From assembly GCA_964036045.1 (NCBI GenBank), contig CAXIWF010000806.1, positions 186,001 through 250,000 on the forward strand: 64,000 nt of DNA. The letters are read 5' to 3'. The position numbers and the translations under genes are program-made. Below, piece by piece: positions 50,372 through 61,936 of the stretch; position 1 is the first letter of the stretch; each line of letters opens with the position of its first letter. Below the pieces are notes generated by a model. The model worked only from the letters and a program-made list of their open reading frames with translations, was not told the origin of the DNA and did not search any database. Origin of the DNA: Eutreptiella sp. 'Long Island Sound 2002' (taxonomy: Eukaryota > Euglenozoa > Euglenophyceae > Eutreptiales > Eutreptiaceae).

Positions 50372-51477
50372 TTTCCGAGAATTTTCTGAGATTTTTCCGA
50401 GAATTTTCCGAGAATTTTCCGAGAATTTTCTGAGAATTTTCCGAGAATTTTCCGAGAATTTTCTGAGAATTTTCCGAGAATTTTCCGAGAATTTTCCGAG
50501 AATTTTCCGAGAATTTTCCGAGAATTTTCCGAGAATTTTCCAAGAATTTTCCGAGAATTTTCCGAGAATTTTCCGAGAATTTTCCGGGAATTTTCCGGGA
50601 ATTTTCCGAGAATTTTCCGAGAATTTTCCGAGAATTTTCCGAGAATTTTCCGAGAATTTTTCGAGAATTTTCCGAGAATTTTCCGAGAATTTTCCGGGAA
50701 TTTTCTGAGAATTTTCCGAGAATTTTCCGAGAATTTTCCGAGAATTTTCCGAGAATTTTCCGAGAATTTTCCGAGAATTTTCGGAGAATTTTCTGAGAAT
50801 TTTCCGAGAATTTTCCGAGAATTTTCCGAGAATTTTCCGAGAATTTTCCGAGAATTTTCCGAGAATTTTCCAAGAATTTTCCGAGAATTTTCCGAGAATT
50901 TTCCGGGAATTTTCCGAGAATTTTCCGAGAATTTTCCGAGAATTTTCCGAGAATTATCCGAGAATTTCCGAGAATTTTCTGAGATTTTTCCGAGAATTTT
51001 CCGAGAATTTTCCGAGAATTTTCCGAGAATTTTCTGAGAATTTTCCGAGAATTTTCCGAGAATTTTCCGAGAATTTTCCGTCATTTTCCGAGAATTTTCC
51101 GAGAATTTTCCGAGAATTTTCCGAGAATTTTCCGAGAATTTTCCGAGAATTTTCGGAGAATTTTCTGAGAATTTTCCGAGAATTATCCGAGAATTTCCGA
51201 GAATTTTCTGAGATTTTTCCGAGAATTTTCCGAGAATTTTCCGAGAATTTTCGGAGAATTTTCTGAGAATTTTCCGAGAATTTTCCGAGAATTTTCGGAG
51301 AATTTTCTGAGAATTTTCCGAGAATTATCCGAGAATTTCCGAGAATTTTCTGAGATTTTTCCGAGAATTTTCCGAGAATTTTCCGAGAATTTTCTGAGAA
51401 TTTTCCGAGAATTTTCCGAGAATTTTCCGAGAATTTTCCGAGAATTTTCGGAGAATTTTCTGAGAATTTTCCGAGAA

Positions 51478-52696
51478 TTATCCGAGAATTTCCGAGAATT
51501 TTCTGAGATTTTTCCGAGAATTTTCCGAGAATTTTCCGAGAATTTTCTGAGAATTTTCCGAGAATTTTCCGAGAATTTTCTGAGAATTTTCCGAGAATTT
51601 TCCGAGAATTTTCCCAGAATTTTCCGAGAATTTTCCGAGAATTTTCCGAGAATTTTCCAAGAATTTTCCGAGAATTTTCCGAGAATTTTCCGAGAATTTT
51701 CCGAGAATTTTCCGAGAATTTTCCGAGAATTTTTCGAGAATTTTCCGAGAATTTTCCGGGAATTTTCCGAGAATTTTCCGAGAATTTTCCGAGAATTTTC
51801 CGAGAATTTTCCGAGAATTTTTCGAGAATTTTCCGAGAATTTTCCGAGAATTTTCCGGGAATTTTCCGAGAATTTTCCGAGAATTTTCCGAGAATTTTCG
51901 GAGAATTTTCCGTCAATTTTCCGAGAATTTTCCGAGAAATTTCTGAGAATTTTCCGAGAATTTTCCGAGAATTTTCCGAGAATTTTCCGAGAATTTTCCG
52001 AGAATTTTCCGAGAATTTTCCGAGAATTTTCCGAGAATTTTCCGTCAATTTTCCGAGAATTTTCCGAGAATTTTCCGAGAATTTTCCGAGAATTTTCCGA
52101 GAATTTTCCGAGAATTTTCTGAGAATTTTCCGAGAATTTTCCGAGAATTTTCCGAGAATTTTCCGAGAATTTTCCGAGAATTTTCCGAGAATTATCCGAG
52201 AATTTCCGAGAATTTTCTGAGATTTTTCCGAGAATTTTCCGAGAATTTTCCGAGAATTTTCCGAGAATTTTCTGAGAATTTTCCGAGAATTTTCCGAGAA
52301 TTTTCCGAGAATTTTCCGTCAATTTTCCGAGAATTTTCCGAGAATTTTCCGAGAATTTTCCGAGAATTTTCCGAGAATTTTCCGAGAATTTTCGGAGAAT
52401 TTTCCGAGAATTTTCCGAGAATTTTCTGAGAATTTTCCGAGAATTTTCCGAGAATTTTCTGAGAATTTTCCGAGAATTATCCGAGAATTTCCGAGAATTT
52501 TCTGAGATTTTTCCGAGAATTTTCCGAGAATTTTCCGAGAATTTTCTGAGAATTTTCCGAGAATTTTCCGAGAATTTTCCGAGAATTTTCCGAGAATTTT
52601 CCGAGAATTTTCGGAGAATTTTCCGAGAATTTTCCGAGAATTTTCTGAGAATTTTCCGAGAATTTTCCGAGAATTTTCTGAGAATTTTCCGAGAAT
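51478..52696 (+). repeat. Compound cassette copy 8 (714-285-219)
   Basis: Anchors at 51478, 52192, 52477 and 52696. The long block is 714 bases, two 11-mers above 692, and is entered from a 153-base interval (51325-51478) instead of 219 or 230. CGG followed by CCGTCAA near 51900 is present, but the TTCTCCG unit seen in copies 1, 2 and 4 is not. Confidence 0.78.
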
Positions 52697-54170
52697 TATC
52701 CGAGAATTTCCGAGAATTTTCTGAGATTTTTCCGAGAATTTTCCGAGAATTTTCTGAGAATTTTCCGAGAATTTTCCGAGAATTTTCCGAGAATTTTCCG
52801 AGAATTTTCCAAGAATTTTCCGAGAATTTTCCGAGAATTTTCCGGGAATTTTCCGAGAATTTTCCGAGAATTTTCCGAGAATTTTCCGAGAATTATCCGA
52901 GAATTTCCGAGAATTTTCTGAGATTTTTCCGAGAATTTTCCGAGAATTTTCCGAGAATTTTCCGAGAATTTTCTCAGAATTTTCCGAGAATTTTCCGAGA
53001 ATTTTCCGAAAATTTTTTCGTCAATTTTTCCGAGAATTTTCCGAGAATTTTCCGAGAATTTTCCGAGAATTTTCCGAGAATTTTCCGAGAATTTTCGGAG
53101 AATTTTCTGAGAATTTTCCGAGAATTATCCGAGAATTTCCGAGAATTTTCTGAGATTTTTGGGAGAATTTTCCGAGAATTTTCCGAGAATTTTCTGAGAA
53201 TTTTCCGAGAATTTTCCGAGAATTTTCCGAGAATTTTCCGAGAATTTTCCGAGAATTTTCCGAGAATTTTCGGAGAATTTTCCGAGAATTTTCGGAGAAT
53301 TTTCCGAGAATTTTCCGAGAATTTTCTGAGAATTTTCCGAGAATTTTCCGAGAATTTTCTGAGAATTTTCCGAGAATTATCCGAGAATTTCCGAGAATTT
53401 TCTGAGATTTTTCCGAGAATTTTCCGAGAATTTTCCGAGAATTTTCTGAGAATTTTCCGAGAATTTTCCGAGAATTTTCTGAGAATTTTCCGAGAATTTT
53501 CCGAGAATTTTCCGAGAATTTTCCGAGAATTTTCCGAGAATTTTCCGAGAATTTTCTGGGAATTTTCCGAGAATTTTCCGAGAATTTTCCGAGAATTTTC
53601 CGAGAATTTTCCGAGAATTTTCGGAGAATTTTCCGAGAATTTTCCGAGAATTTTCTGAGAATTTTCCGAGAATTTTCCGAGAATTTTCTGAGAATTTTCC
53701 GAGAATTATCCGAGAATTTCCGAGAATTTTCTGAGATTTTTCCGAGAATTTTCCGAGAATTTTCCGAGAATTTTCTGAGAATTTTCCGAGAATTTTCCGA
53801 GAATTTTCTGAGAATTTTCCGAGAATTTTCCGAGAATTTTCCGAGAATTTTCCGAGAATTTTCCGAGAATTTTCCGAGAATTTTCCAAGAATTTTCCGAG
53901 AATTTTCCGAGAATTTTCCGAGACTTTTCGGGGAATTTTCCGAGAATTTTCCGAGAATTTTCCGAGAATTTTCCGAGAATTTTCCGAGAATTTTCCGAGA
54001 ATTTTCCGTCAATTTTCCGAGAATTTTCCGAGAATTTTCCGAGAATTTTCCGAGAATTTTCCGAGAATTTTCCGAGAATTTTCCGAGAATTTTCCGAGAA
54101 TTTTCCGAGAATTTTCCGAGAATTTTCCGAGAATTTTCCGAGAATTTTCGGAGAATTTTCTGAGAATTTT
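52477..54170 (+). repeat. Long-range paralogous block, left copy
   Basis: This block matches 61937-63630 at an offset of about 9.48 kb. Anchors 52477/61937 and 52696/62156 differ by 9460, 52893/62375 by 9482, and 53125/62605, 53377/62857 and 53706/63186 by 9480. Shared rare marks are a CTCAGAA unit (52973/62455), a CGG-CCG-CGG trio (53271/62751) and GAGACTTTTCGGGG near 53920/63400. The 2-base step comes from extra T bases in this copy near 53015-53030. Private changes here include GGGAGAA at 53161 and CTGGG near 53556. Confidence 0.9.
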
Positions 54171-54748
54171 CCGAGAATTTTCCGAGAATTTTCCGAGAAT
54201 TTTCCGAGAATTTTCCGAGAATTTTCGGAGAATTTTCCGAGAATTTTCCGAGAATTTTCTGAGAATTTTCCGAGAATTATCCGAGAATTTCCGAGAATTT
54301 TCTGAGATTTTTCCGAGAATTTTCCGAGAATTTTCCGAGAATTTTCTGAGAATTTTCTGAGAATTTTCCGAGAATTTTCTGAGAATTTTCCGAGAATTTT
54401 CCGAGAATTTTCCGAGAATTTTCCGAGAATTTTCCGAGAATTTTCCGAGAAGTTTCGAAGAATTTTCCGAGAATTTTCCGAGAATTTTCCGAGAATTTTC
54501 CGCGAATTTTCCGGGAATTTTCCGAGAATTTTCCGAGAATTTTCCGAGAATTTTCCGAGAATTTTCCGAGAATTTTTCGAGAATTTTCGGAGAATTTTCC
54601 GAGAATTTTCCGGGAATTTTCTGAGAATTTTCCGAGAATTTTCCGAGAATTTTCCGAGAATTTTCCGAGAATTTTCCGAGAATTTTCCGAGAATTTTCCG
54701 AGAATTTTCCGGGAATTTTCCGAGAATTTTCCGAGAATTTTCCGAGAA

Positions 54749-56317
54749 TTATCCGAGAATTTCCGAGAATTTTCTGAGATTTTTCCGAGAATTTTCCGAG
54801 AATTTTCCGAGAATTTTCCGAGAATTTTCTGAGAATTTTCCGAGAATTTTCCGAGAATTTTCCGAGAATTTTCCGTCAATTTTCCGAGAATTTTCCGAGA
54901 ATTTTCCGAGAATTTTCCGAGAATTTTCCGAGAATTTTCCGAGAATTTTCGGAGAATTTTCTGAGAATTTTCCGAGAATTATCCGAGAATTTCCGAGAAT
55001 TTTCTGAGATTTTTCCGAGAATTTTCCGAGAAGTTTCCGAGAATTTTCTGAGAATTTTCCGAGAATTTTCCGAGAATTTTCCGAGAATTTTCCGAGAATT
55101 TTCCGAGAATTTTCGGAGAATTTTCCGAGAATTTTCCGAGAATTTTCTGAGAATTTTCCGAGAATTTTCTGAGAATTTTCTGAGAATTTTCCGAGAATTA
55201 TCCGAGAATTTCCGAGAATTTTCTGAGATTTTTCCGAGAATTTTCCGAGAATTTTCCGAGAATTTTCCGAGAATTTTCCGAGAATTTTCCGAGAATTTTC
55301 CAAGAATTTTCCGAGAATTTTCCGAGAATTTTCCGAGAATTTTCCGGGAATTTTCCGAGAATTTTCCGAGAATTTTCCGAGAATTTTCCGAGAATTTTCC
55401 GAGAATTTTTCGAGAATTTTCCGAGAATTTTCCGAGAATTTTCCGGGAATTTTCCGAGAATTTTCCGAGAATTTTCCGAGAATTTTCCGAGAATTTTCCG
55501 TCAATTTTCCGAGAATTTTCCGAGAATTTTCTGAGAATTTTCCGAGAATTTTCCGAGAATTTTCCGAGAATTTTCCGAGAATTTTCCGAGAATTTTCCGA
55601 GAATTTTCCGAGAATTTTCCGAGAATTTTCCGTCAATTTTCCGAGAATTTTCCGAGAATTTTCCGAGAATTTTCCGAGAATTTTCCGAGAATTTTCCGAG
55701 AATTTTCTGAGAATTTTCCGAGAATTTTCCGAGAATTTTCCGAGAATTTTCCGAGAATTTTCCGAGAATTTTCCGAGAATTTTCCGAGAATTTTCCGAGA
55801 ATTTTCCGAGAATTATCCGAGAATTTCCGAGAATTTTCTGAGATTTTTCCGAGAATTTTCCGAGAATTTTCCGAGAATTTTCCGAGAATTTTCTGAGAAT
55901 TTTCCGAGAATTTTCCGAGAATTTTCCGAGAATTTTCCGTCAATTTTCCGAGAATTTTCCGAGAATTTTCCGAGAATTTTCCGAGAATTTTCCGAGAATT
56001 TTCCGAGAATTTTCGGAGAATTTTCCGAGAATTTTCCGAGAATTTTCTGAGAATTTTCCGAGAATTTTCCGAGAATTTTCTGAGAATTTTCCGAGAATTA
56101 TCCGAGAATTTCCGAGAATTTTCTGAGATTTTTCCGAGAATTTTCCGAGAATTTTCCGAGAATTTTCTGAGAATTTTCCGAGAATTTTCCGAGAATTTTC
56201 CGAGAATTTTCCGAGAATTTTCCGAGAATTTTCGGAGAATTTTCCGAGAATTTTCCGAGAATTTTCTGAGAATTTTCCGAGAATTTTCCGAGAATTTTCT
56301 GAGAATTTTCCGAGAAT
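54749..56317 (+). repeat. Compound cassette copy 9 (230-219-615-285-219)
   Basis: Anchors at 54749, 54979, 55198, 55813, 56098 and 56317. The long block is seven 11-mers below 692, otherwise in the canonical order. Confidence 0.83.
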
Positions 56318-56996
56318 TATCCGAGAATTTCCGAGAATTTTCTGAGATTTTTCCGAGAATTTTCCGAGAATTTTCTGAGAATCTTCCGAGAATTTTCCGA
56401 GAATTTTCCGAGAATTTTCCGAGAATTTTCCGAGAATTTTCCGAGAATTTTCCAAGAATTTTCCGAGAATTTTCCGAGAATTTTCCGGGAATTTTCCGAG
56501 AATTTTCCGAGAATTTTCCGAGAATTTTCCGAGAATTATCCGAGAATTTCCGAGAATTTTCTGAGATTTTTCCGAGAATTTTCCGAGAATTTTCCGAGAA
56601 TTTTCCGAGAATTTTCTGAGAATTTTCCGAGAATTTTCCGAGAATTTTCCGAGAATTTTCCGTCAATTTTCCGAGAATTTTCCGAGAATTTTCCGAGAAT
56701 TTTCCGAGAATTTTCCGAGAATTTTCCGAGGATTTTCGGAGAATTTTCTGAGAATTTTCCGAGAATTATCCGAGAATTTCCGAGAATTTTCTGAGATTTT
56801 TCCGAGAATTTTCCGAGAATTTTCCGAGAATTTTCTGAGAATTTTCCGAGAATTTTCCGAGAATTTTCCGAGAATTTTCCGAGAATTTTCCGAGAATTTT
56901 CCGAGAATTTTCGGAGAATTTTCCGAGAATTTTCCGAGAATTTTCTGAGAATTTTCCGAGAATTTTCCGAGAATTTTCTGAGAATTTTCCGAGAAT
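56098..56996 (+). repeat. Run of single short cassettes (219-219-230-230)
   Basis: Anchors at 56098, 56317, 56536, 56766 and 56996 give four short cassettes in a row of 20, 20, 21 and 21 units. A similar run occurs at 61707-62605 (230-219-219-230). Confidence 0.85.
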
Positions 56997-57962
56997 TATC
57001 CGAGAATTTCCGAGAATTTTCTGAGATTTTTCCGAGAATTTTCCGAGAATTTTCCGAGAATTTTCTGAGAATTTTCCGAGAATTTTCCGAGAATTTTCTG
57101 AGAATTTTCCGAGAATTTTCCGAGAATTTTCCGAGAATTTTCCGAGAATTTTCCGAGAATTTTCCGAGAATTTTCCAAGAATTTTCCGAGAATTTTCCGA
57201 GAATTTTCCGAGAATTTTCCGGGAATTTTCCGAGAATTTTCCGAGAATTTTCCGAGAATTTTCCGAGAATTTTCCGAGAATTTTTCGAGAATTTTCCGAG
57301 AATTTTCCGAGAATTTTCCGGGAATTTTCCGAGAATTTTCCGAGAATTTTCCGAGAATTTTCCGAGAATTTTCCGTCAATTTTCCGAGAATTTTCCGAGA
57401 ATTTTCTGAGAATTTTCCGAGAATTTTCCGAGAATTTTCCGAGAATTTTCCGAGAATTTTCCGAGAATTTTCCGAGAATTTTCCGAGAATTTTCCGAGAA
57501 TTTTCCGTCAATTTTCCGAGAATTTTCCGAGAATTTTCCGAGAATTTTCCGAGAATTTTCCGAGAATTTTCCGAGAATTTTCTGAGAATTTTCCGAGAAT
57601 TTTCCGAGAATTTTCCGAGAATTTTCCGAGAATTTTCCGAGAATTTTCCGAGAATTTTCCGAGAATTTTCCGAGAATTTTCCGAGAATTATCCGAGAATT
57701 TCCGAGAATTTTCTGAGATTTTTCCGAGAATTTTCCGAGAATTTTCCGAGAATTTTCCGAGAATTTTCTGAGAATTTTCCGAGAATTTTCCGAGAATTTT
57801 CCGAGAATTTTCCGTCAATTTTCCGAGAATTTTCCGAGAATTTTCCGAGAATTTTCCGAGAATTTTCCGAGAATTTTCGGAGAATTTTCCGAGAATTTTC
57901 CGAGATTTTTCTGAGAATTTTCCGAGAATTTTCCGAGAATTTTCTGAGAATTTTCCGAGAAT
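56766..57962 (+). repeat. Compound cassette copy 10 (230-692-274)
   Basis: Anchors at 56766, 56996, 57688 and 57962. The last interval is 274 bases, one 11-mer below 285. Confidence 0.84.
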
Positions 57963-59290
57963 TATCCGAGAATTTCCGAGAATTTTCTGAGATTTTTCCG
58001 AGAATTTTCCGAGAATTTTCCGGGAATTTTCTGAGAATTTTCCGAGAATTTTCCGAGAATTTTCCGAGAATTTTCCGAGAATTTTCCGAGAATTTTCGGA
58101 GAATTTTCCGAGAATTTTCCGAGAATTTTCCGAGAATTTTCTGAGAATTTTCCAAGAATTTTCCGAGAATTTTCCGAGAATTTTCTGAGATTTTTCCGAG
58201 AATTTTCCGAGAATTTTCCGAGAATTTTCTGAGAATTTTCCGAGAATTTTCCGAGAATTTTCTGAGAATTTTCCGAGAATTTTCCGAGAATTTTCCGAGA
58301 ATTTTCCGAGAATTTTCCGAGAATTTTCCGAGAATTTTCCAAGAATTTTCCGAGAATTTTCCGAGAATTTTCCGAGAATTTTCCGGGAATTTTCCGAGAA
58401 TTTTCCGAGAATTTTCCGAGAATTTTCCGAGAATTTTCCGAGAATTTTTCGAGAATTTTCCGAGAATTTTCCGAGAATTTTCCGGGAATTTTCCGAGAAT
58501 TTTCCGAGAATTTTCCGAGAATTTTCCGAGAATTTTCCGTCAATTTTCCGAGAATTTTCCGAGAATTTTCTGAGAATTTTCCGAGAATTTTCCGAGAATT
58601 TTCCGAGAATTTTCCGAGAATTTTCCGAGAATTTTCCGAGAATTTTCCGAGAATTTTCCGAGAATTTTCCGTCAATTTTCCGAGAATTTTCCGAGAATTT
58701 TCCGAGAATTTTCCGAGAATTTTCCGAGAATTTTCCGAGAATTTTCTGAGAATTTTCCGAGAATTTTCCGAGAATTTTCCGAGAATTTTCCGAGAATTTT
58801 CCGAGAATTTTCCGAGAATTTTCCGAGAATTTTCCGAGAATTTTCCGAGAATTATCCGAGAATTTCCGAGAATTTTCTGAGATTTTTCCGAGAATTTTCC
58901 GAGAATTTTCCGAGAATTTTCCGAGAATTTTCTGAGAATTTTCCGAGAATTTTCCGAGAATTTTCCGAGAATTTTCCGTCAATTTTCCGAGAATTTTCCG
59001 AGAATTTTCCGAGAATTTTCCGAGAATTTTCCGAGAATTTTCGGAGAATTTTCCGAGAATTTTCCGAGATTTTTCTGAGAATTTTCCGAGAATTTTCCGA
59101 GAATTTTCTGAGAATTTTCCGAGAATTATCCGAGAATTTCCGAGAATTTTCTGAGATTTTTCCGAGAATTTTCCGAGAATTTTCCGAGAATTTTCTGAGA
59201 ATTTTCCGAGAATTTTCCGAGAATTTTCCGAGAATTTTCCGAGAATTTTCCGAGAATTTTCGGAGAATTTTCCGAGAATTTTCCGAGAAT
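57005..59290 (+). repeat. Tandem segmental duplication, 1164-base period
   Basis: Copies at about 57005-58168 and 58169-59290 match at 1164 bases (106 units minus 2): CCAAG 57175/58339, CCGTCAA 57373/58537, 57505/58669 and 57812/58976, anchors 57688/58852 and 57962/59126, GAGATTTTTCTG 57902/59066 and CGG 58097/59261. The anchor expected at 58160 is missing (CCAAG lies there), which is why the interval 57962-58852 is 890. The GAGATTTTTCTG mark also occurs near 49797. Confidence 0.92.
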
Positions 59291-61936
59291 TTTCTGAGAA
59301 TTTTCCGAGAATTTTCCGAGAATTTTCTGAGAATTTTCCGAGAATTATCCGAGAATTTCCGAGAATTTTCTGAGATTTTTCCGAGAATTTTCCGAGAATT
59401 TTCCGAGAATTTTCTGAGAATTTTCCGAGAATTTTCCGAGAATTTTCTGAGAATTTTCCGAGAATTTTCCGAGAATTTTCCGAGAATTTTCCGAGAATTT
59501 TCTGAGAATTTTCCGAGAATTTTCCAAGAATTTTCCGAGAATTTTCCGAGAATTTTCCGAGAATTTTCCGGGAATTTTCCGAGAATTTTCCGAGAATTTT
59601 CCGAGAATTTTCCGAGAATTTTCCGAGAATTTTTCGAGAATTTTCCGAGAATTTTCCGAGAATTTTCCGGGAATTTTCCGAGAATTTTCCGAGAATTTTC
59701 CGAGAATTTTCCGAGAATTTTCCGTCAATTTTCCGAGAATTTTCCGAGAATTTTCTGAGAATTTTCCGAGAATTTTCCGAGAATTTTCCGAGAATTTTCC
59801 GAGAATTTTCCGAGAATTTTCCGAGAATTTTCCGAGAATTTTCCAAGAATTTTCCGAGAATTTTCCGGGAATTTTCCGCGAATTTTCCGAGAATTTTCCG
59901 AGAATTTTCCGAGAATTTTCCGTCAATTTTCCGAGAATTTTCCGAGAATTTTCCGAGAATTTTCCGAGAATTTTCCGAGAATTTTCCGAGAATTTTCCGA
60001 GAATTTTCCGAGAATTTTCCGAGAATTTTCCGAGAATTTTCCGAGAATTTTCGGAGAATTTTCTGAGAATTTTCCGAGAATTTTCCGAGAATTTTCCGAG
60101 AATTTTCCGAGAATTTTCCGAGAATTTTCTGAGAATTTTCCGAGAATTTTCCGAGAATTTTCTGAGAATTTTCCGAGAATTATCCGAGAATTTCCGAGAA
60201 TTTTTTTGAGATTTTTCCGAGAATTTTCCGAGAATTTTCCGAGAATTTTCTGAGAATTTTCCGAGAATTTTCCGAGAATTTTCTGAGAATTTTCCGAGAA
60301 TTTTCCGAGAATTTTCCGAGAATTTTCCGAGAATTTTCCAAGAATTTTCCGAGAATTTTCCGAGAATTTTCCGAGAATTTTCCGGGAATTTTCCGAGAAT
60401 TTTCCGAGAATTTTCCGAGAATTTTCCGAGAATTTTCCGAGAATTTTTCGAGAATTTTCCGAGAATTTTCCGAGAATTATCCGAGAATTTCCGAGAATTT
60501 TCTGAGATTTTTCCGAGAATTTCCCGAGAATTTTCCGAGAATTTTCTGAGAATTTTCCGAGAATTTTCCGAGAATTTTCCGAGAATTTTCCGAGAATTTT
60601 CCGAGAATTTCCGGAGAATTTTTCGAGAATTTTCCGAGAATTTTCTGAGAATTTTCCGAGAATTTTCCGAGAATTTTCTGAGAATTTTCCGAGATTTATC
60701 CGAGAATTTCCGAGAATTTTCTGAGATTTTTCCGAGAATTTTCCGAGAATTTTCCGAGAATTTTCTGAGAATTTTCCGAGAATTTTCCGAGAATTTTCTG
60801 AGAATTTTCCGAGAATTTTCCGAGAATTTTCCGAGAATTTTCCGAGAATTTTCCGAGAATTTTCCGAGAATTTTCCAAGAATTTTCCGAGAATTTTCCGA
60901 GAATTTTCCGAGAATTTTCCGGGAATTTTCCGAGAATTTTCCGAGAATTTTCCGAGAATTTTCCGAGAATTTTCCGTGAATTTTTCGAGAATTTTCCGAG
61001 AATTTTCCGAGAATTTTCCGGGAATTTTCCGAGAATTTTCCGAGAATTTTCCGAGAATTTTCCGAGAATTTTCCGTCAATTTTCCGAGAATTTTCCGAGA
61101 ATTTTCTGAGAATTTTCCGAGAATTTTCCGAGAATTTTCCGAGAATTTTCCGAGAATTTTCCGAGAATTTTCCGAGAATTTTCCGAGAATTTTCCAAGAA
61201 TTTTCCGAGAATTTTCCGAGAATTTTCCGAGAATTTTCCGAGAATTTTCCGAGAATTTTCCGTCAATTTTCCGAGAATTTTCCGAGAATTTTCCGAGAAT
61301 TTTCCGAGAATTTTCCGAGAATTTTCCGAGAATTTTCCGAGAATTTTCCGAGAATTTTCCGAGAATTTTCCGAGAATTTTCCGAGAATTTTCCGAGAATT
61401 TTCGGAGAATTTTCTGAGAATTTTCCGAGAATTTTCCGAGAATTTTCCGAGAATTTTCCGAGAATTTTCCGAGAATTTTCTGAGAATTTTCCGAGAATTT
61501 TCCGAGAATTTTCTGAGAATTTTCCGAGAATTATCCGAGAATTTCCGAGAATTTTCTGAGATTTTTCCGAGAATTTTCCGAGAATTTTCCAAGAATTTTC
61601 TGAGAATTTTCCGAGAATTTTCCGAGAATTCTCTGAGAATTTTCCGAGAATTTTCCGAAAAATTTTCCGAGAATTTTCCGAGAATTTTCCGAGAATTTTC
61701 CGAGAATTATCCGAGAATTTCCGAGAATTTTCTGAGATTTTTCCGAGAATTTTCCGAGAATTTTCCGAGAATTTTCCGAGAATTTTCTGAGAATTTTCCG
61801 AGAATTTTCCGAGAATTTTCCGAGAATTTTCCGTCAATTTTCCGAGAATTTTCCGAGAATTTTCCGAGAATTTTCCGAGAATTTTCTGAGAATTTTCCGA
61901 GAATTTTCCGAGAATTTTCTGAGAATTTTCCGAGAA

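Noticed and set aside
56766-59846. Minus-strand frame of 1026 codons, and similar long frames at 22192-25911, 6045-8972 and 12432-14981
   Set aside because: Same reason: starts at TTG of CCAAGAA or CCGTCAA variants and stops at TAA of TTATCC anchors, with no ribosome or promoter signal and no non-repeat domain.
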